NCBI RefSeq assembly: GCF_023159225.1
Contig: NC_063166.1
Location: 77,006,575-77,070,574 of the forward strand
Direction of reading: 5' to 3'
Origin: Perognathus longimembris pacificus
Taxonomy: Eukaryota > Chordata > Mammalia > Rodentia > Heteromyidae
Length of the DNA: 64,000 nucleotides
In this document: positions 11,421 to 22,390 of the stretch, piece by piece
Layout: every line of letters begins with the position of its first letter
How positions within the stretch are numbered: the first letter of the stretch is position 1
Notes under the pieces: generated by a model
Told to the model about the DNA's origin: nothing
Databases searched by the model: none
What the model saw: the letters and a program-made list of their open reading frames with translations, nothing else
Made by a program: the position numbers and the translations under genes

Positions 11421-11623
11421 GGCTGGGAATATGTCCTAGTGGCAAAGAGTGCTTGCTTCGTATACATGAAGCCCAGGGTTCGGTTCCCCAGCACCACATA
11501 TACAGAAAATGGCCAGAAGTGGCGCTGTGGCTCAAGTGGCAGAGTGCTACCCTTGAGTAAAAAGAAGCCAGGGACAGTGCTCAGGCCCTGAGTCCAAGGC
11601 CCAGGACTGGCTAAATAAATAAA
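11421..11623 (+). mobile_element. IDL-Geo SINE
   Basis: Forward copy with an (AAAT)n tail and a perfect 15-bp duplication TAAGACTAAATGTAG (11406-11420 and 11624-11638). Confidence 0.95.
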
Positions 11624-12310
11624 TAAGACTAAATGTAGGCTGCAAAACCCTTTGCTATAGAAAAGGAAGATATTGGTGGAAGAGGGCCTGTTAGAAGGCT
11701 ATGGATTGAATTACCAAAGAATACTGGACAAGCCAAATTAATGAATTTTTACCGTATGTATAGTTTCCTAAAAGTCAGAGGCAATATTTAACCTACTCAA
11801 AATATTTCCTATTATAGTAATTTTATTAAGAGAAAATTAGTTTGATACTGAAAAAATAGGCGAGAAAAAATGATAAAAGGTCATATTTTACCTTTAATAA
11901 AAGGATGTAAAATGGATTAGTGACCAGGGGAGCCAGTAACTAATAGCCATCCATCAATTAGCTCAATCTACTATTCAGTCAGAAAGAAAGTGCAAACTAT
12001 TCTTCCTTATTCTTTTTAAAAGAGTATGTAACAAAAAAAAAAATGATCACCTGCCCCTTTTTTCAGTAGAGATGGAGATGGAAGTGAGGGCCTCAAGCTT
12101 GCTAAGTACTCTACTACTGACGTATACCCCCACCATTGTCTCTATTTTTAAATGTACAGTTCATTAGTTTATGCATGGTTGTGTAAACTAATTCTACTCC
12201 TCTTCATTCATTTACTCATACATGCATACCTGTGTATGTGTGTTCAGTCACACACATATATAGTGAAGATTTATCCTCACCATCTGCAAAGATAGTTAAA
12301 AAAAAAATCA

Positions 12311-12512
12311 GGGGCTGGGGATATAGCCTAGTGGCAAGAGTGCCTGCCTCGGATACCCGAGGCCCTAGGTTTGATTCCCCAGCACCACATATACAGAAAA
12401 CGGCCAGAAGCGGCGCTGTGGCTCAAGTGGCAGAGTGCTAGCCTTGAGCAGGAAGAAGCCAGGAACAGTGCTCAGGCCCTGAGTCCAAAGCCCAGGACTG
12501 GCCAAAAAAAAA
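12311..12512 (+). mobile_element. IDL-Geo SINE, young subfamily
   Basis: Near-consensus copy with CCTCGGATACCCGAGG and AGCGGCGCTG, inserted into an A-rich site; duplication about AAAAAAAATCA on both sides. Confidence 0.93.
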
Positions 12513-12788
12513 AAAAAAAATCAAACTCTAAGCCTTATCTCAAACTTATAGAATCTGAATATTAAGCCTAGGAATCTGTAGTTTTAACAAATTTCTCAGG
12601 TGATCCACGTAGGAACTATTATTCTATTACCTACTTATTCTTTAGCTTATACATTATAAGTTAGGTCTACCAATTAGTAATCTTCCTAAACAAGTGCTCA
12701 TAAGGAAGTAATCCATATTACAAAGAAAATGTCACAAAAAATCACTAAAATTTGTAAACATGTAATCCCTTTAAGCAGTATAACAAGT

Positions 12789-12997
12789 GGGGCTGGGAAT
12801 AGGGCCTAGTGGTAAAGTGCTCACCTCGTATACATGAAGCCCTGGGTTCGATTCCTCAGCACCACATACATAGAAAAGGCTGGAAGTGTCACTGTGGCTC
12901 AAGTGGTAGAGGTCTAGCCTTGAGCAAAAAGAAGCCAGGGACAGTGCTCAGGCCCAGTTCAAGCCTCAGGACTGGCAAAAAAACAAAACCAAACAAA
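12789..12997 (+). mobile_element. IDL-Geo SINE
   Basis: Forward copy with an AAAC-type tail and a 13-bp duplication CAGTATAACAAGT (12776-12788 and 12998-13010). Confidence 0.94.
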
Positions 12998-13170
12998 CAG
13001 TATAACAAGTATAAGCACACTGCTAATTCCAGAGGAAATGGAATCATCAACTAATGTTTCTAGAGTACTAAAGTTACTAATAATAAATGATTATAAGGTC
13101 ACTATTCTCTTTTCACAGGAGTGGGCAGTCTACCACTTTAATTTCATCTGATTATGTTTTAAAGTAATCT

Positions 13171-13397
13171 GGCTAGACACCAGTGGCTCACGCCTGTAAT
13201 CCTATCTACTCACGAGGCTAAAATCTGAGGATCTCAGTTTGAAGCTAGACCTTGCAGGAAAGTCAGTGAGACTTATCTCCAATGAACCATTCAGAAAAAG
13301 CTGGAGGTAGAGCTGTGGCTCAAGTGGTAGAACACTGCCTTGAGCAAAAGAAGCTCAGAGATAGTGCCCAGGCTGAGTTTAAGCCCCATGACCTGTG
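13171..13397 (+). mobile_element. B1-Geo SINE
   Basis: Forward copy reading CACCAGTGGCTCACGCCTGT through GGAGGTAGAGCTGTGGCTC to GAGTTTAAGCCCC. The poly(A) is decayed; a C-rich tract follows. Confidence 0.85.
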
Positions 13398-13589
13398 AAT
13401 GTGCACCCCCCACCCCAAGTGTTAAACTGCTTCTTCCAATTATCCAGTTTGCAAAAATGAAGAAAAAAATACTAATCGAGTTTGTCTCTTTTTGATAGCA
13501 TGCTATCTATTTCTTTAGCTAATGAAAGTTGTAAATTTTGCAAAACAGAGCTGTCAGTATTGCTTGGCACATGGGGCTTGAAGTCTTGC

Positions 13590-13880
13590 TTCTTGAGGGC
13601 TACAGTGGCCTGTAATCCTTCTACTTGGGAAGCGGAGACTGGGAGGGTCATGATTCAAGACTAGCCAGGTAACGAGTTGGTAAGCTACCATCAGAACCAA
13701 TGGCTGGGTGGGGTGGAACTAGCCTGTTGTCTTAGCTACCTAGGAGGCACAATGGCTGGGCACTGTGATACATAACTGGGCATCCTAGTGACACAAAGAA
13801 GCACAAGTAAGCTGACCCCCAGTCCAGGCTGGCCTGAGCAAGACTATCACAAAAACAGGAAGTATGATTCAAGTGGCAGA
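13590..13880 (+). mobile_element. Degenerate B1-like remnants
   Basis: Two old, diverged B1-like pieces (TAATCCTTCTACTTGGGAAG; GCTGGGTGGGGTGGAACTAG) and an AAGTGGCAGAGCAC piece. Boundaries and family are uncertain. Confidence 0.4.
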
Positions 13881-14383
13881 GCACTTGACCAGGTAGTGTG
13901 AAGTAATACATGCAGGATGTAATACATGCAGGAAGAAAAAAGTTCCCATATCTTTGGAAACATTTACCCCACAGTAGTGTATGTCACACACCCCCCCCCC
14001 AGCTTCTTTCCCTTCCTCTCTCTCTCCTTCCTTTTCTTCCTTTTTTCCCTATAGTGCTGGAGACTGAAACTAGGGACCCATGCATGCTATATTCCCAAGC
14101 CCAGAGACTGGTCAGAGTTTGCTAAGTGCTGCCCTAAGGTTAGTTTCTCAGTGGCTACAAGAGATTCGATTATATATTTATAGTTCTATGTTTTAAAAGT
14201 TTTAAGATCCTGTTTTTCTAATATATTTTTTCTTTTGGTATGAAATTTTGGAAAAAAGATTCTTGTATCATCTCTCACCCTAAACAGATGCTATAAAATT
14301 GTGTTTTTTAGTATCTCCAAGTCCAACTGCATAATTGGCTATACTCAAAGTCAAATTACTTGTAATTCAAAATTCTCAGTATT

Positions 14384-14626
14384 GGGGCTGGGGATATGGC
14401 CTAGTGGTGAGAGAGCTTGCCTCATATACATGAGGTCCTGGGTTTGATTCCCCAGCACCACATATACAGAAAATGGCCAGAAGTGGTGCCTGTGGCTCAA
14501 GTGGCAGAGTGCTAGCCTTGAGCAAAAAGGAAGCCAGGGACAGTGCTCAGGCCCTGAGTCCAAGGCCCAGGATTGGCCAAAAAAAAAAAAAAAAAAACCA
14601 AAAAAACACAAACAAAAAACCCCCCA
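14384..14626 (+). mobile_element. IDL-Geo SINE
   Basis: Forward copy with a long A-rich tail containing CA and C blocks, and a perfect 16-bp duplication CAAAATTCTCAGTATT (14368-14383 and 14627-14642). Confidence 0.95.
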
Positions 14627-15125
14627 CAAAATTCTCAGTATTTGCTCACTAGCTGCTACAGCACTGATTTAATATTCAATAATGCAACCAATACAGAAGC
14701 AAAGTAGGGACTACTAAAACTAAAGATATAAGACATTCGTTATCCAATCTAACTAAGCAGCTAGTACTTAAGTATGTTTGTCAATAATGTCTTATATACA
14801 AGAGTTCAGTCTTATGGTTAGGAAAAGTTTTAGTTCTTAGAAGGGAAATTTATTTTATAATTAATCTATAATTTGTTATTATAGAGATGATATACAGAGG
14901 GATTACAATTACATGAGTCAAGTAATGAGTACGTTTCCTTTCATACAGTGTCTTCTGTTCTGTCACCTGACCTGTTAGCTCTTTCCTTTTTTTTAAAAAA
15001 AGTGATAGGATAAAGAATGAAAATGACCATAATCCTATATTCATATCTGGTGGTAACAAAACCACTATTTTAAAAGCAGCAGGTATGCCGGTATATGTGT
15101 GTGTGTACATGTGCATTTGTATGTA

Positions 15126-15344
15126 TTTGGTGGTTGTGAGGCTTGAACTCAAAAGCCTGGGTGCTGTCCCTGAGCTCTTTTGCTCTATGAACTTAGAGCC
15201 ACAGCTTCACTTCTGGTTTTCTAGTGGAATCTCATGGACTTTTAATTGGAGTCTCATGGACTTTACTGCCTGGGCTGGCTCTGATCCTCAGATCTCACCC
15301 TCCTGAGAAGCTAGGATGAGAGGTATGAGCCACCAGTGCCTAGA
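15126..15344 (-). mobile_element. B1-Geo SINE with a small duplication
   Basis: Reverse copy. The linker segment GGA(A/G)TCTCATGGACTTT occurs twice in a row (about 15225-15265), a local duplication absent from other copies. Confidence 0.82.
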
Positions 15345-15356
15345 TATGCTGGTATT

Positions 15357-15561
15357 TTTATTTTATTAATTTATTTTTTGCCAGTCCTGGGCCTTGGACT
15401 CAGGGCCTGAGCACACTGTCCATGGCTTCTCTTTGCTCAAGGCTAGCACTCTGCCACTTGAGCCACAGCGCCACTTCTGGCCATTTTCTATATATGTGGT
15501 GCTGAGGAATTGAACCCAGGGCTACAAGCACACTTGCCACTAGGCCATATTCCTAGCCCCT
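15357..15561 (-). mobile_element. IDL-Geo SINE
   Basis: Reverse copy with a (TTTA)n-type tail complement at the left, then Geo and ID-like halves, ending CCATATTCCTAGCCCC. Confidence 0.9.
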
Positions 15562-15604
15562 GGGCACTGCCTTTTCAATTCAACAGTTTAAGAATGGACC
15601 GTCT

Positions 15605-15814
15605 TGGGGCTGGGGATATGGCCTAGTGGCAAGAGTGCCTGCCTCGGATACACGAGGCCCTAGGTTCGATTCCCCAGCACCACATATACAGAAAACGGCC
15701 AGAAGCGGCGCTGTGGCTCAAGTGGCAGAGTGCTAGCCTTGAGCGGGAAGAAGCCAGGGACAGTGCTCAGACCCTGAGTCCAAGGCCCAGGACTGGCAAA
15801 AAAAAAAAAAAAAA
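15605..15814 (+). mobile_element. IDL-Geo SINE, young subfamily
   Basis: The cleanest copy in the window: CCTCGGATACACGAGG, GGTTCGATTCC B-box and AGCGGCGCTG, all CpGs intact, 18-base A-tail, and a perfect 15-bp duplication AAGAATGGACCGTCT (15590-15604 and 15815-15829). Confidence 0.96.
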
Positions 15815-16575
15815 AAGAATGGACCGTCTAGACAAATGTATATGTTGTTCATAGGACAAATGTTTCAGCACAAGGTAACTCTGAGCTTTAAAAGTACTTA
15901 TTTCAGACACATGATAATCATCAATAAATCACAAGGTACAAAGAGTAAATAAGGGTGTAGAACGCAGTCTATTTGGGGGAGCATTATCATCTCAAGTCAT
16001 TCATGGGAGAAAAAGGCATAATAAGATTGTACTCCCTTGGACATGCACATTGCATATAATCTGTAGCATATAAACACCTATGAGAAGTTCTGGCGTAAGG
16101 ACACCCACTGTGCCTCAACATTTCCTAATTTTCCTTTTATCATCAATAATTTTCTCTTTAATATGTTCTACTACATATGTGATCTTCTAAATGTGGGGGG
16201 AACAGGACAAGAAAACACTAAGTTGTTACTTTCCTGGGTGTTTACTATCTGATACAAGATGACTGGCAAGAGCAAATGCATTGACATTTATTGTATGTAC
16301 TGCTAGCTGTGTGTTCTATCACTACAACTAACAGCAACCAAGAATTTATAGGAATAGAGGTACTACTCTCCATGAAGAGACTCAAAAACAAGAGAACAAT
16401 GTAAATGAAGGGAACTAAAAGCTAAATATATTTCCTCTGAAGGTTTTCCCTTTTTACGGGCTTTTTAGACTAACTAGTTCCCTTCCAACCACACCTACTT
16501 TTAGATATTAAGTTATAAATAAAAGACAGTAGAGGCTGTCTACATCTACCTACTCTTGTGATATATTAAAAAGCT

Positions 16576-16680
16576 ATAAACTCTGGGTATATGCCTCAAG
16601 TGGTAGAATAGCTGCCTAATAAACCTAAGGCCCTGGGTTCAAGCTCCATACTAAGACCACTACCCCCCCTCCAAAAAAAA
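16576..16680 (+). mobile_element. ID-like tRNA SINE remnant
   Basis: Reads CTCAAGTGGTAGAATAGCTG and CCCTGGGTTCAAGCTCC, a tRNA-like A box and B box, then an A-tail. It lacks the Geo monomer. Confidence 0.6.
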
Positions 16681-16682
16681 AA

Positions 16683-16882
16683 GCTGGGTGCTGGGGGCTC
16701 ACACCTATAATTCTTTCTATCCAGGAGGCTGAGTCCTAGAGGACTGAAATTTGAAGGTAGCTCAACAGAAAAGTCCTTAAGATTCCATCACAAACTAACC
16801 AGCAAAAAGGCCAGATTGAAGGAGGCAGCTGTGAACAAACAAGTTGAGTTTGAGTAAGATGCCTTGAATTCAAGCCTTGGTG
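16683..16882 (+). mobile_element. B1-Geo SINE, diverged
   Basis: GCTGGGTGCTGGGGGCTCAC B1-like half followed by a much decayed Geo half ending GAATTCAAGCC. Confidence 0.75.
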
Positions 16883-17202
16883 TGTATGTTGGTACACACT
16901 CAAAGCTATAAACTCTTTAGGATGGTTAAAGAGACAGATAACCGGATCTGGAAGGCATACTTGTTAAAAGTCCCCAAATCACCTATTATCCCCCTAAATC
17001 ATATACTCCATGTTTTAGGAGAGTAAACAGAACCCACTTTACCAATCCAAAACCAAGCTCTTAAGATTTAGGGCGAATTCTCCCAACTCGGCAAGTATAA
17101 AGTCCCTAAGTATAAGCCACCATTTGAATCTTTACTCCCACTTTATATACGGGGAACAACAATTTTTTTTCATTTTTCCTTACTTTATATTATTATACTA
17201 AA

Positions 17203-17488
17203 TGTTAGCATTTCCCCCGCCTTAGGTCCTCAGCTCCTCCCATTAGCCCCCCGATGCACACCTAAATTCCCTGCCCTAGAACTATAATGGGCCACTTCTA
17301 TTCCCCATTAAGACCTACCTACTTCCCCTTTAGCCCCAGAGAAGCTGCCACCTGGATAAGATGCAGCTGCCATGTTGCTCCCTCTCCCATGGGAGATATG
17401 GCCCCACTAATAAACCTCCTTATGAACCTTTTCCTGTCCATGACTATCTCCGCATGGTCCCCTGGGATGGATGGGACAAATCCTTTTA
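17203..17488 (+). mobile_element. Solo LTR of an endogenous retrovirus (family shared with 30022-30277)
   Basis: A 286-bp element beginning TGTTAGCATTTCC and ending CCTTTTA (a decayed CA end), flanked by the 5-bp duplication CTAAA (17198-17202 and 17489-17493). It holds an AATAAA poly(A) signal near 17409 (in ACTAATAAACC). It matches the minus-strand copy at 30 kb along its length. No viral gene is present. A remnant of an old insertion in the inferred Ncoa5 intron. Confidence 0.75.
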
Positions 17489-17798
17489 CTAAATCCTTGC
17501 TAAAACTTCAAAAGTTTTTACTCTCAAAAATACAACTAATTCCCAGTCTTTCTATAGCAACAAGCTTACAAAAGCACTGCCATCTGCAGGCCACAGACAT
17601 GGTATGCTTGCAATGGTTATTTAAAATGAAATTTCATATCAAACTTTTTCTCCTGAGGCTTCTCAAGCCTTCCTAAAAGATGTTTATTTTTAGCTTTGAG
17701 CACTGGCAGATAAAGCTCCATGTGTTGGAGTTTAGAACTGAACTCGAGTAAAGTCAAATTCCCCACTATACAAAAGTGCTTTGGAAAAATACTTTTAT

Positions 17799-18007
17799 TT
17801 ATTTATTTTTTTTTTGCCAGTCCTGGGCCTTGGACTCAGGCCCTGAGCACTGTCCCTGGCTTCTTTTTGCTCAAAGGTAGCACTCTGCCACTTGAGCCAC
17901 AGCACCACTTCTGGCCATTTTCTATATATGTGGTGCTGGGGAATCCAACCCAGGGCTTCATGTGTATGAGACAAGCACTCTTGCCACTAGGCCATATTCC
18001 CAGCCCT
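17799..18007 (-). mobile_element. IDL-Geo SINE
   Basis: Reverse copy with a (TTTA)n/poly(T) tail complement. Flanks GGAAAAATACTT and GAAAAAATACCTT are an imperfect target-site duplication. It is adjacent to a second copy. Confidence 0.9.
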
Positions 18008-18027
18008 TGAAAAAATACCTTATTCTT

Positions 18028-18235
18028 GGTTTTGTTTTTGTTTTTTGGCCAGTCCCAGGGCTTGGATTCAGGGCCTAGGAACTGTCCCTGGCTTCTTTTT
18101 GCTCAAGACTAGCACTCTGCCACTAGAGCCACAGCACCACTTCTGGCCTCTTCTATATGTGTGGTGCTGAGGAACCCAGGGCTTCATATATACGTGGCAA
18201 GTACTCTTGCCACTAGGCCATATTCCCAGCCTCCC
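18028..18235 (-). mobile_element. IDL-Geo SINE, next to the preceding copy
   Basis: Reverse copy with a perfect 16-bp duplication AAAATACCTTATTCTT (18012-18027 and 18236-18251). It inserted at the edge of the first element's duplicated target, giving two same-orientation SINEs. Confidence 0.93.
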
Positions 18236-18251
18236 AAAATACCTTATTCTT

Positions 18252-19539
18252 ATACAAGTCCTACTTTGTTATTATACCAAGGTAGCAACTTAAGAATATG
18301 ACTTCTTGGGGAGAGGAGGCAGTAATGGATTTGAACGCAGGGCCTGGCACTTTCTAGGCCACAACCCCTAACCCCTTTTACTTTATTTTTCATGTAGGAT
18401 GTTGAATATTTTGTCCCAACAAGCCTGGACCAAATTCTACTTGCGAGCTCACAGCTGAGATGACAGGAGCCAGCCACTATGCAGTTTTTTTGTTGGTGGT
18501 GTTGGGATGGAGGTCTCACTAACTTTTGCCCGAGCTAGTCTTGAACCTTGATCCTTCTGGTTTCCACCTGAAGTTATAGGGATATAAGCATCACGTTAGA
18601 ATACAACTTGAAACAAAAAACAGACTATGGTGTATGTGTGTGGGGATAGGGAGTGATGGTCTGGGTTGCTTTTTCTCAATTTCCTTTACAAATTTCAAGC
18701 AAATGTGTTCTCACACAAAAACAGAGCTTAAGAACACACGACTAATTTACAAATTAGCAATGCCTACTTTTAAGTGTGTTCACAAGCACTGAGTAGCCTG
18801 CATCTCTAAAGACTTCGCCAAATCTTACAATATTTCTCCAGCACACATGAAAAAGAAAACTGGCGTTTCTATGTTTTATGTTAAGATTGGCTTTTTAAAA
18901 AATCTAGATGAGCTGAAGGACAGCAAATAAACCAGAATGAAGGAAAGAACGGACCCTAACAAATAGCCAAGTGACCTCCACCATTTCCACAATGCAAAGC
19001 TTGGCCTTTCCTGGGTAGGCACAGGTGACACAAAGTTAGCGCTCACATCCAGGCTGACTCACACGGAGGACATTAAATCCAGAGTCGTCAAAACCCAATA
19101 AAACCACCCAAACTCCATCAAAGTCGCCAGAAACGTCAACCATCGGTGGAACTGCTGTACGTACAGTGCTGTAGGAAGAACCCAGGAGTCGTCACATCAG
19201 GGGGGACAGTTCCTGCAGTTCCCCCGGGGGCTACCATTTCCAAGTCAGCAATAACAGGTTTATGAAATGTCCCCCCCCCACCCCGGAGATGCCGTTTCAC
19301 CGTTTCCTGGGATGTGCTACGCCGCAGGGGATGTGGGGAATTCGGCTTACCGAATGAATGAAAGCCACAGGGACGGCACAACCAGCCCGGAACTGCTAGG
19401 GCAGCGTTTCCCAAGGTGTGGGGTGCGGAGGAACTTCAAGAGGAGCCAGGACGCAGTGTTGGTTTTAACAGACAGGTGTTTATTATCGTTTTGTTTACGA
19501 GCATGAGGGAGATCACGGGCTTCCCGTTACGGGACTGGC
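18252..19539. other. Mostly unique sequence with old SINE pieces
   Basis: Degenerate minus-strand tRNA-SINE (about 18310-18380) and B1-like (about 18490-18590) remnants, then unique sequence whose G+C rises toward the CpG island. No exon seen. Confidence 0.5.
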
Positions 19540-20960
19540 GAGGGAAGTTTTCCCGCTCTCAACACATGCGTTTAAGAAAGCCACGGGGAGGGTCCGCTTA
19601 AAGGAACGAGCCGTGCGTGGCGGGTCACCGTCGGGGCGCGACGCGAGGGGCCGACACCGGGGAGACGCCGTTACTGGGGAGCGCAAGGGGCCCGCGTCGG
19701 GACCCCGGGGGAGCCAGCGGGGTGTGACCCAGGTCCTCGTCCCGTCCTCGGGGTAGGCGGGGTGTCGCACGACCGGACGAAGCCTCGCGGGTGCCGTCAG
19801 GGAAGTTCCCCGAGGCGGCGACGTGACGGGGACAGCTCTCCCAGGACGCCGCGCAGTGACCCCACGCCCCCCCCCACCCCCGCTACCCCGAAACCGGCCG
19901 CCGCCAAGCGCGGGTTCGAACCCTGCCTGCGCCACCGCCGCGCGTCCGCAGGGAGCGAGGAGGGGCGCGGCCCGGCTCGACACAGGAGACCCGGGGGTCC
20001 CACCGACAGTTCGCGCGCGCACCGCCGGCGCGCCGCCGTCCGCCGACCTCCGCCCACCGCGGACTGCCAGCGCAGGCCCGACTCCGGGCCTGGGCCGGAC
20101 GGGAGCGGGCGGCGGCGGCGGCCGCGCCCCGCTCCGGGCATGCGCAGGCCCCGCGCGCGCCCGGGAGAAGAGAGGCCGCGGCCGCGCGTCCACCGGCCCT
20201 CCCGCCTCAGCCTCCCCTCAACCGCCGGCCCGTCAACCCTACGCCTCGGCGGACGGCCACCGCTTCCCGGCACTCACCGTTACCAGCACGGCGGCGGGAT
20301 CCTGGACGCTCCGTCTCCTCAGGCCCTCAGCTGTCGCTGTCGCCTCAGCCCGCCGTAGGACAAAGACTCCACCAACCGACCGGCGCGGGCACGAGGCAAT
20401 GGCGGCCAGGGCGGAGAGTGACGGTGGGGGGGGGGTGTTGGATATAGGGCGCGCACGCAGCGGAAGGCACGGCGGTGTCGCAAGAGCGCGCGTGTTTACG
20501 GCAAGACGGACTTGAGGCGTCTGTCTCCTTGACGACGCGGGCGACGGCGGGAGGCCGCGGGGGACGGTTGGGAACGCCGGGCCGTTGCCTAGTAACGGCG
20601 TCCCTGGCCGCCCGCCCGCCCCTCGGCGGACTTGGGCTGAGCCTTCTGTTTCCAGTGAGCGGGCCTCCTCCTAAAATGTGGAAATGGAACGTTTAACCCC
20701 CCCCCTCCCCAAAATATCTGGGTTTCGTCGCGTCGAACCGAAAACACAACCCCGCGCTGCTGCACCGGTGCGTGTCGGGGAACCGGACTGGCCGGGGACA
20801 AAGGGAGCGAGGGAAGCCGTGGTTCAATTTACATTTAAATGGGTTGCGTTGGCCGCGCGCTCCCCGGACGCCCTACCCACCCCCGGACGCCGGGCCCCGG
20901 GCTTCTGAAGACGCGGTCACGGGCTCTCCTCGAGTTATTTCTCCGTGCAACAGTCGGGTC
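19540..20960. promoter_or_regulatory. Ncoa5: CpG island, probable Ncoa5 promoter
   Basis: CpG is dense and G+C very high over about 1.4 kb, in sharp contrast to the AT-rich flanks. It includes (GGC)n-like runs near 20110 and several NRF1-like GCGCATGCGC-type stretches (for example around 20140). Long open frames appear on both strands, as expected where stop codons are rare in GC-rich DNA, and do not look like proteins. It is a typical TATA-less housekeeping promoter. Sequence to the right on the plus strand could be transcribed divergently, but no exon can be supported. Confidence 0.8.
20278..20405 (-). other. Ncoa5: Ncoa5 exon 1, non-coding (5' UTR) and start region
   Basis: On the minus strand an exon-like segment runs from about 20405 and ends in ACG followed by GTGAGTG, a strong splice donor whose GT is complementary to 20276-20277. 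It sits at the centre of a CpG island and has no TATA box. No ATG opens a frame that looks like a protein start, which fits the known non-coding first exon of NCOA5. The 5' end is a guess, placed at a YY1-like motif (GCAATGGCGGC on the plus strand, 20396-20406). The gene name is inferred from synteny with Cd40. Confidence 0.5.
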
Positions 20961-21990
20961 CAGTGTCAGAAGCGAATTCCCCAGAATGTCACTGCCGACC
21001 CCCGCCAAGCGTGTAAAACGCTGTGTTCCCATCTGTCGTCCTCCCTCCCCCCCCCCCCCCCAGTCAGTCTATAGAGTGTGTTCGTCGCAGGGAATGAAAT
21101 TTTCTCAATCAATCCCAAATGCACTCCAGTAATCACAGCCATGGCTGTGTGAACCAGGCAGGCCTGGAAACTCCCCAGACCTCCATAAGAGTCTTAGGGT
21201 TTTTGAGCAGCGCGTGCAGAGTCAAAACTCTGGCTGTGGAAGTTTAACTACGGAGGCTCCGTTTCTCATAGGTTCACTCATTTACCCACTGAATGTTTGT
21301 TTGTTTGTTTTTATCTCTAATGGCCTTGTAACTTTACTGTTATCCACCTAGTTGATAGGCATTTTTCATGGCAATGTGCTTACCTAGCTGATTGGCTGCT
21401 CTCTTGGAAATTAGTCTGGCGGAAAGATAGAATTTAGGGGAAAAAAAACACACCAACAAACCCCAAAACAAACAAACCAAAACAGTCTTGTGCGATGACC
21501 CTGCCTCTAAACTCAGCCACAGGGGAGACATAAGTAGGAGGGTTGCTGTCCAAGCCCTGCAGGGGTGCAATGGAGATTCTATCTGAAAACAGCTAAAGCA
21601 TAAAAAGTCTGGGAGTGTGTGTCACTGAGTGATTGAGAGCTACCCTAGCAAGCAAGGCTCTGTGTTCCAACTCTAGTACTGAAAAATATATATATACTTG
21701 AGTAACTGCAAACTGTAAGTGCTGTCATGGAAAGAAATAGGAACCCTCAGAGTGACTTAGAACCTTAGTTTCCTCACAGGTAAGATGGTCATCGAAATGA
21801 CTGTTTTATAATAGACTCTGTGAAAGTACAAAGACAAATAGATGCTCCAAAATGTTCATTGTCATTCTTCTGTAAAATAGATCCTAGAGTATGAAAATTT
21901 AAGAAAATCCATGAGGTTATCAAGATAATCGAGCTCAGTTCAAAATATGGTTGGTTTCTTGCACTTGAGTCATCAATTTAAGCTAAAACA
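20961..21990. other. Intergenic sequence with an ID-like remnant
   Basis: CpG content drops after about 20960. It contains a C-run (21046-21061), an ID-like plus-strand remnant (about 21608-21690) and unique sequence; no gene seen. Confidence 0.5.
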
Positions 21991-21994
21991 TTCA

Positions 21995-22165
21995 TTGATC
22001 CACTTGATAAGCATTTAAAGAGTGCTTACTATGTGCTTGGTTGTGCAGATAAATTCTTGTCCTCAGGGAGCTCACAATCCATTAGAGAATATGAGTGCTA
22101 AACATGTCATAATAACACAATATGTGATGAGTCTTTGATGATAGAGGAGCTGGTTAGGTCTATAG
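21995..22165 (+). mobile_element. L2-type LINE remnant
   Basis: The order AGTGCTTACTATGTGC, then CTCAGGGAGCTCACAATCCA, then a stretch about tallies and DNA copies, is the familiar 3' end of ancient L2 LINEs. Diverged; boundaries approximate. Confidence 0.55.
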
Positions 22166-22229
22166 GGAGAGAGTGTTACATAGAAATACACATTCAGACT
22201 TCGTGCTTTTCCATTTAGATGTTTGCTTT

Positions 22230-22390
22230 ACACAATAGGTAACATTTATTGTATGCCTACCCTACACTAAATCCCTTACAAATCTCATTTGAGTCTCAAA
22301 ATAGCCCTATGTATTGGATGCCAATTTTACAGATGCGGAAGATGAGATCATTTAATTTGCTCGTGGTCCTATGGAGAGTATGTTACATGC
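22230..22390 (+). mobile_element. MIR SINE remnant
   Basis: Core pattern AACATTTATTGTATGCCTAC, then CTCATTTGAGTC, then ATTTTACAGATGCGGAAGATG, as in MIR. An ancient mammalian SINE. Confidence 0.65.

Larger units (their letters stand above)
1..20277 (-). other. Ncoa5: Ncoa5 intron 1 (partial; inferred)
   Basis: This AT-rich stretch lies downstream, on the minus strand, of a first exon ending at 20278. I read it as part of the first intron of Ncoa5, a nuclear-receptor coactivator gene. The Ncoa5 protein starts with a long Arg/Asp-rich repeat region, and no such reading frame occurs here on either strand, so all coding exons should lie left of position 1. The interval holds many SINEs (listed separately) and no credible exon. 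The identity rests on synteny with human chromosome 20 (NCOA5 minus, CD40 plus), not on protein similarity. Confidence 0.5.

Noticed and set aside
17287..17676. 129-codon frame near 17.3 kb
   Set aside because: Lies mostly in the solo LTR, in which no protein is expected; related sequence at 30 kb is not open in the same way.
19513..20515. Long overlapping open frames (158-230 codons) on both strands in the CpG island
   Set aside because: Composition is Arg/Pro/Gly/Ala-rich in several frames at once, as expected from GC-rich DNA with few stop codons. No domain is recognisable.
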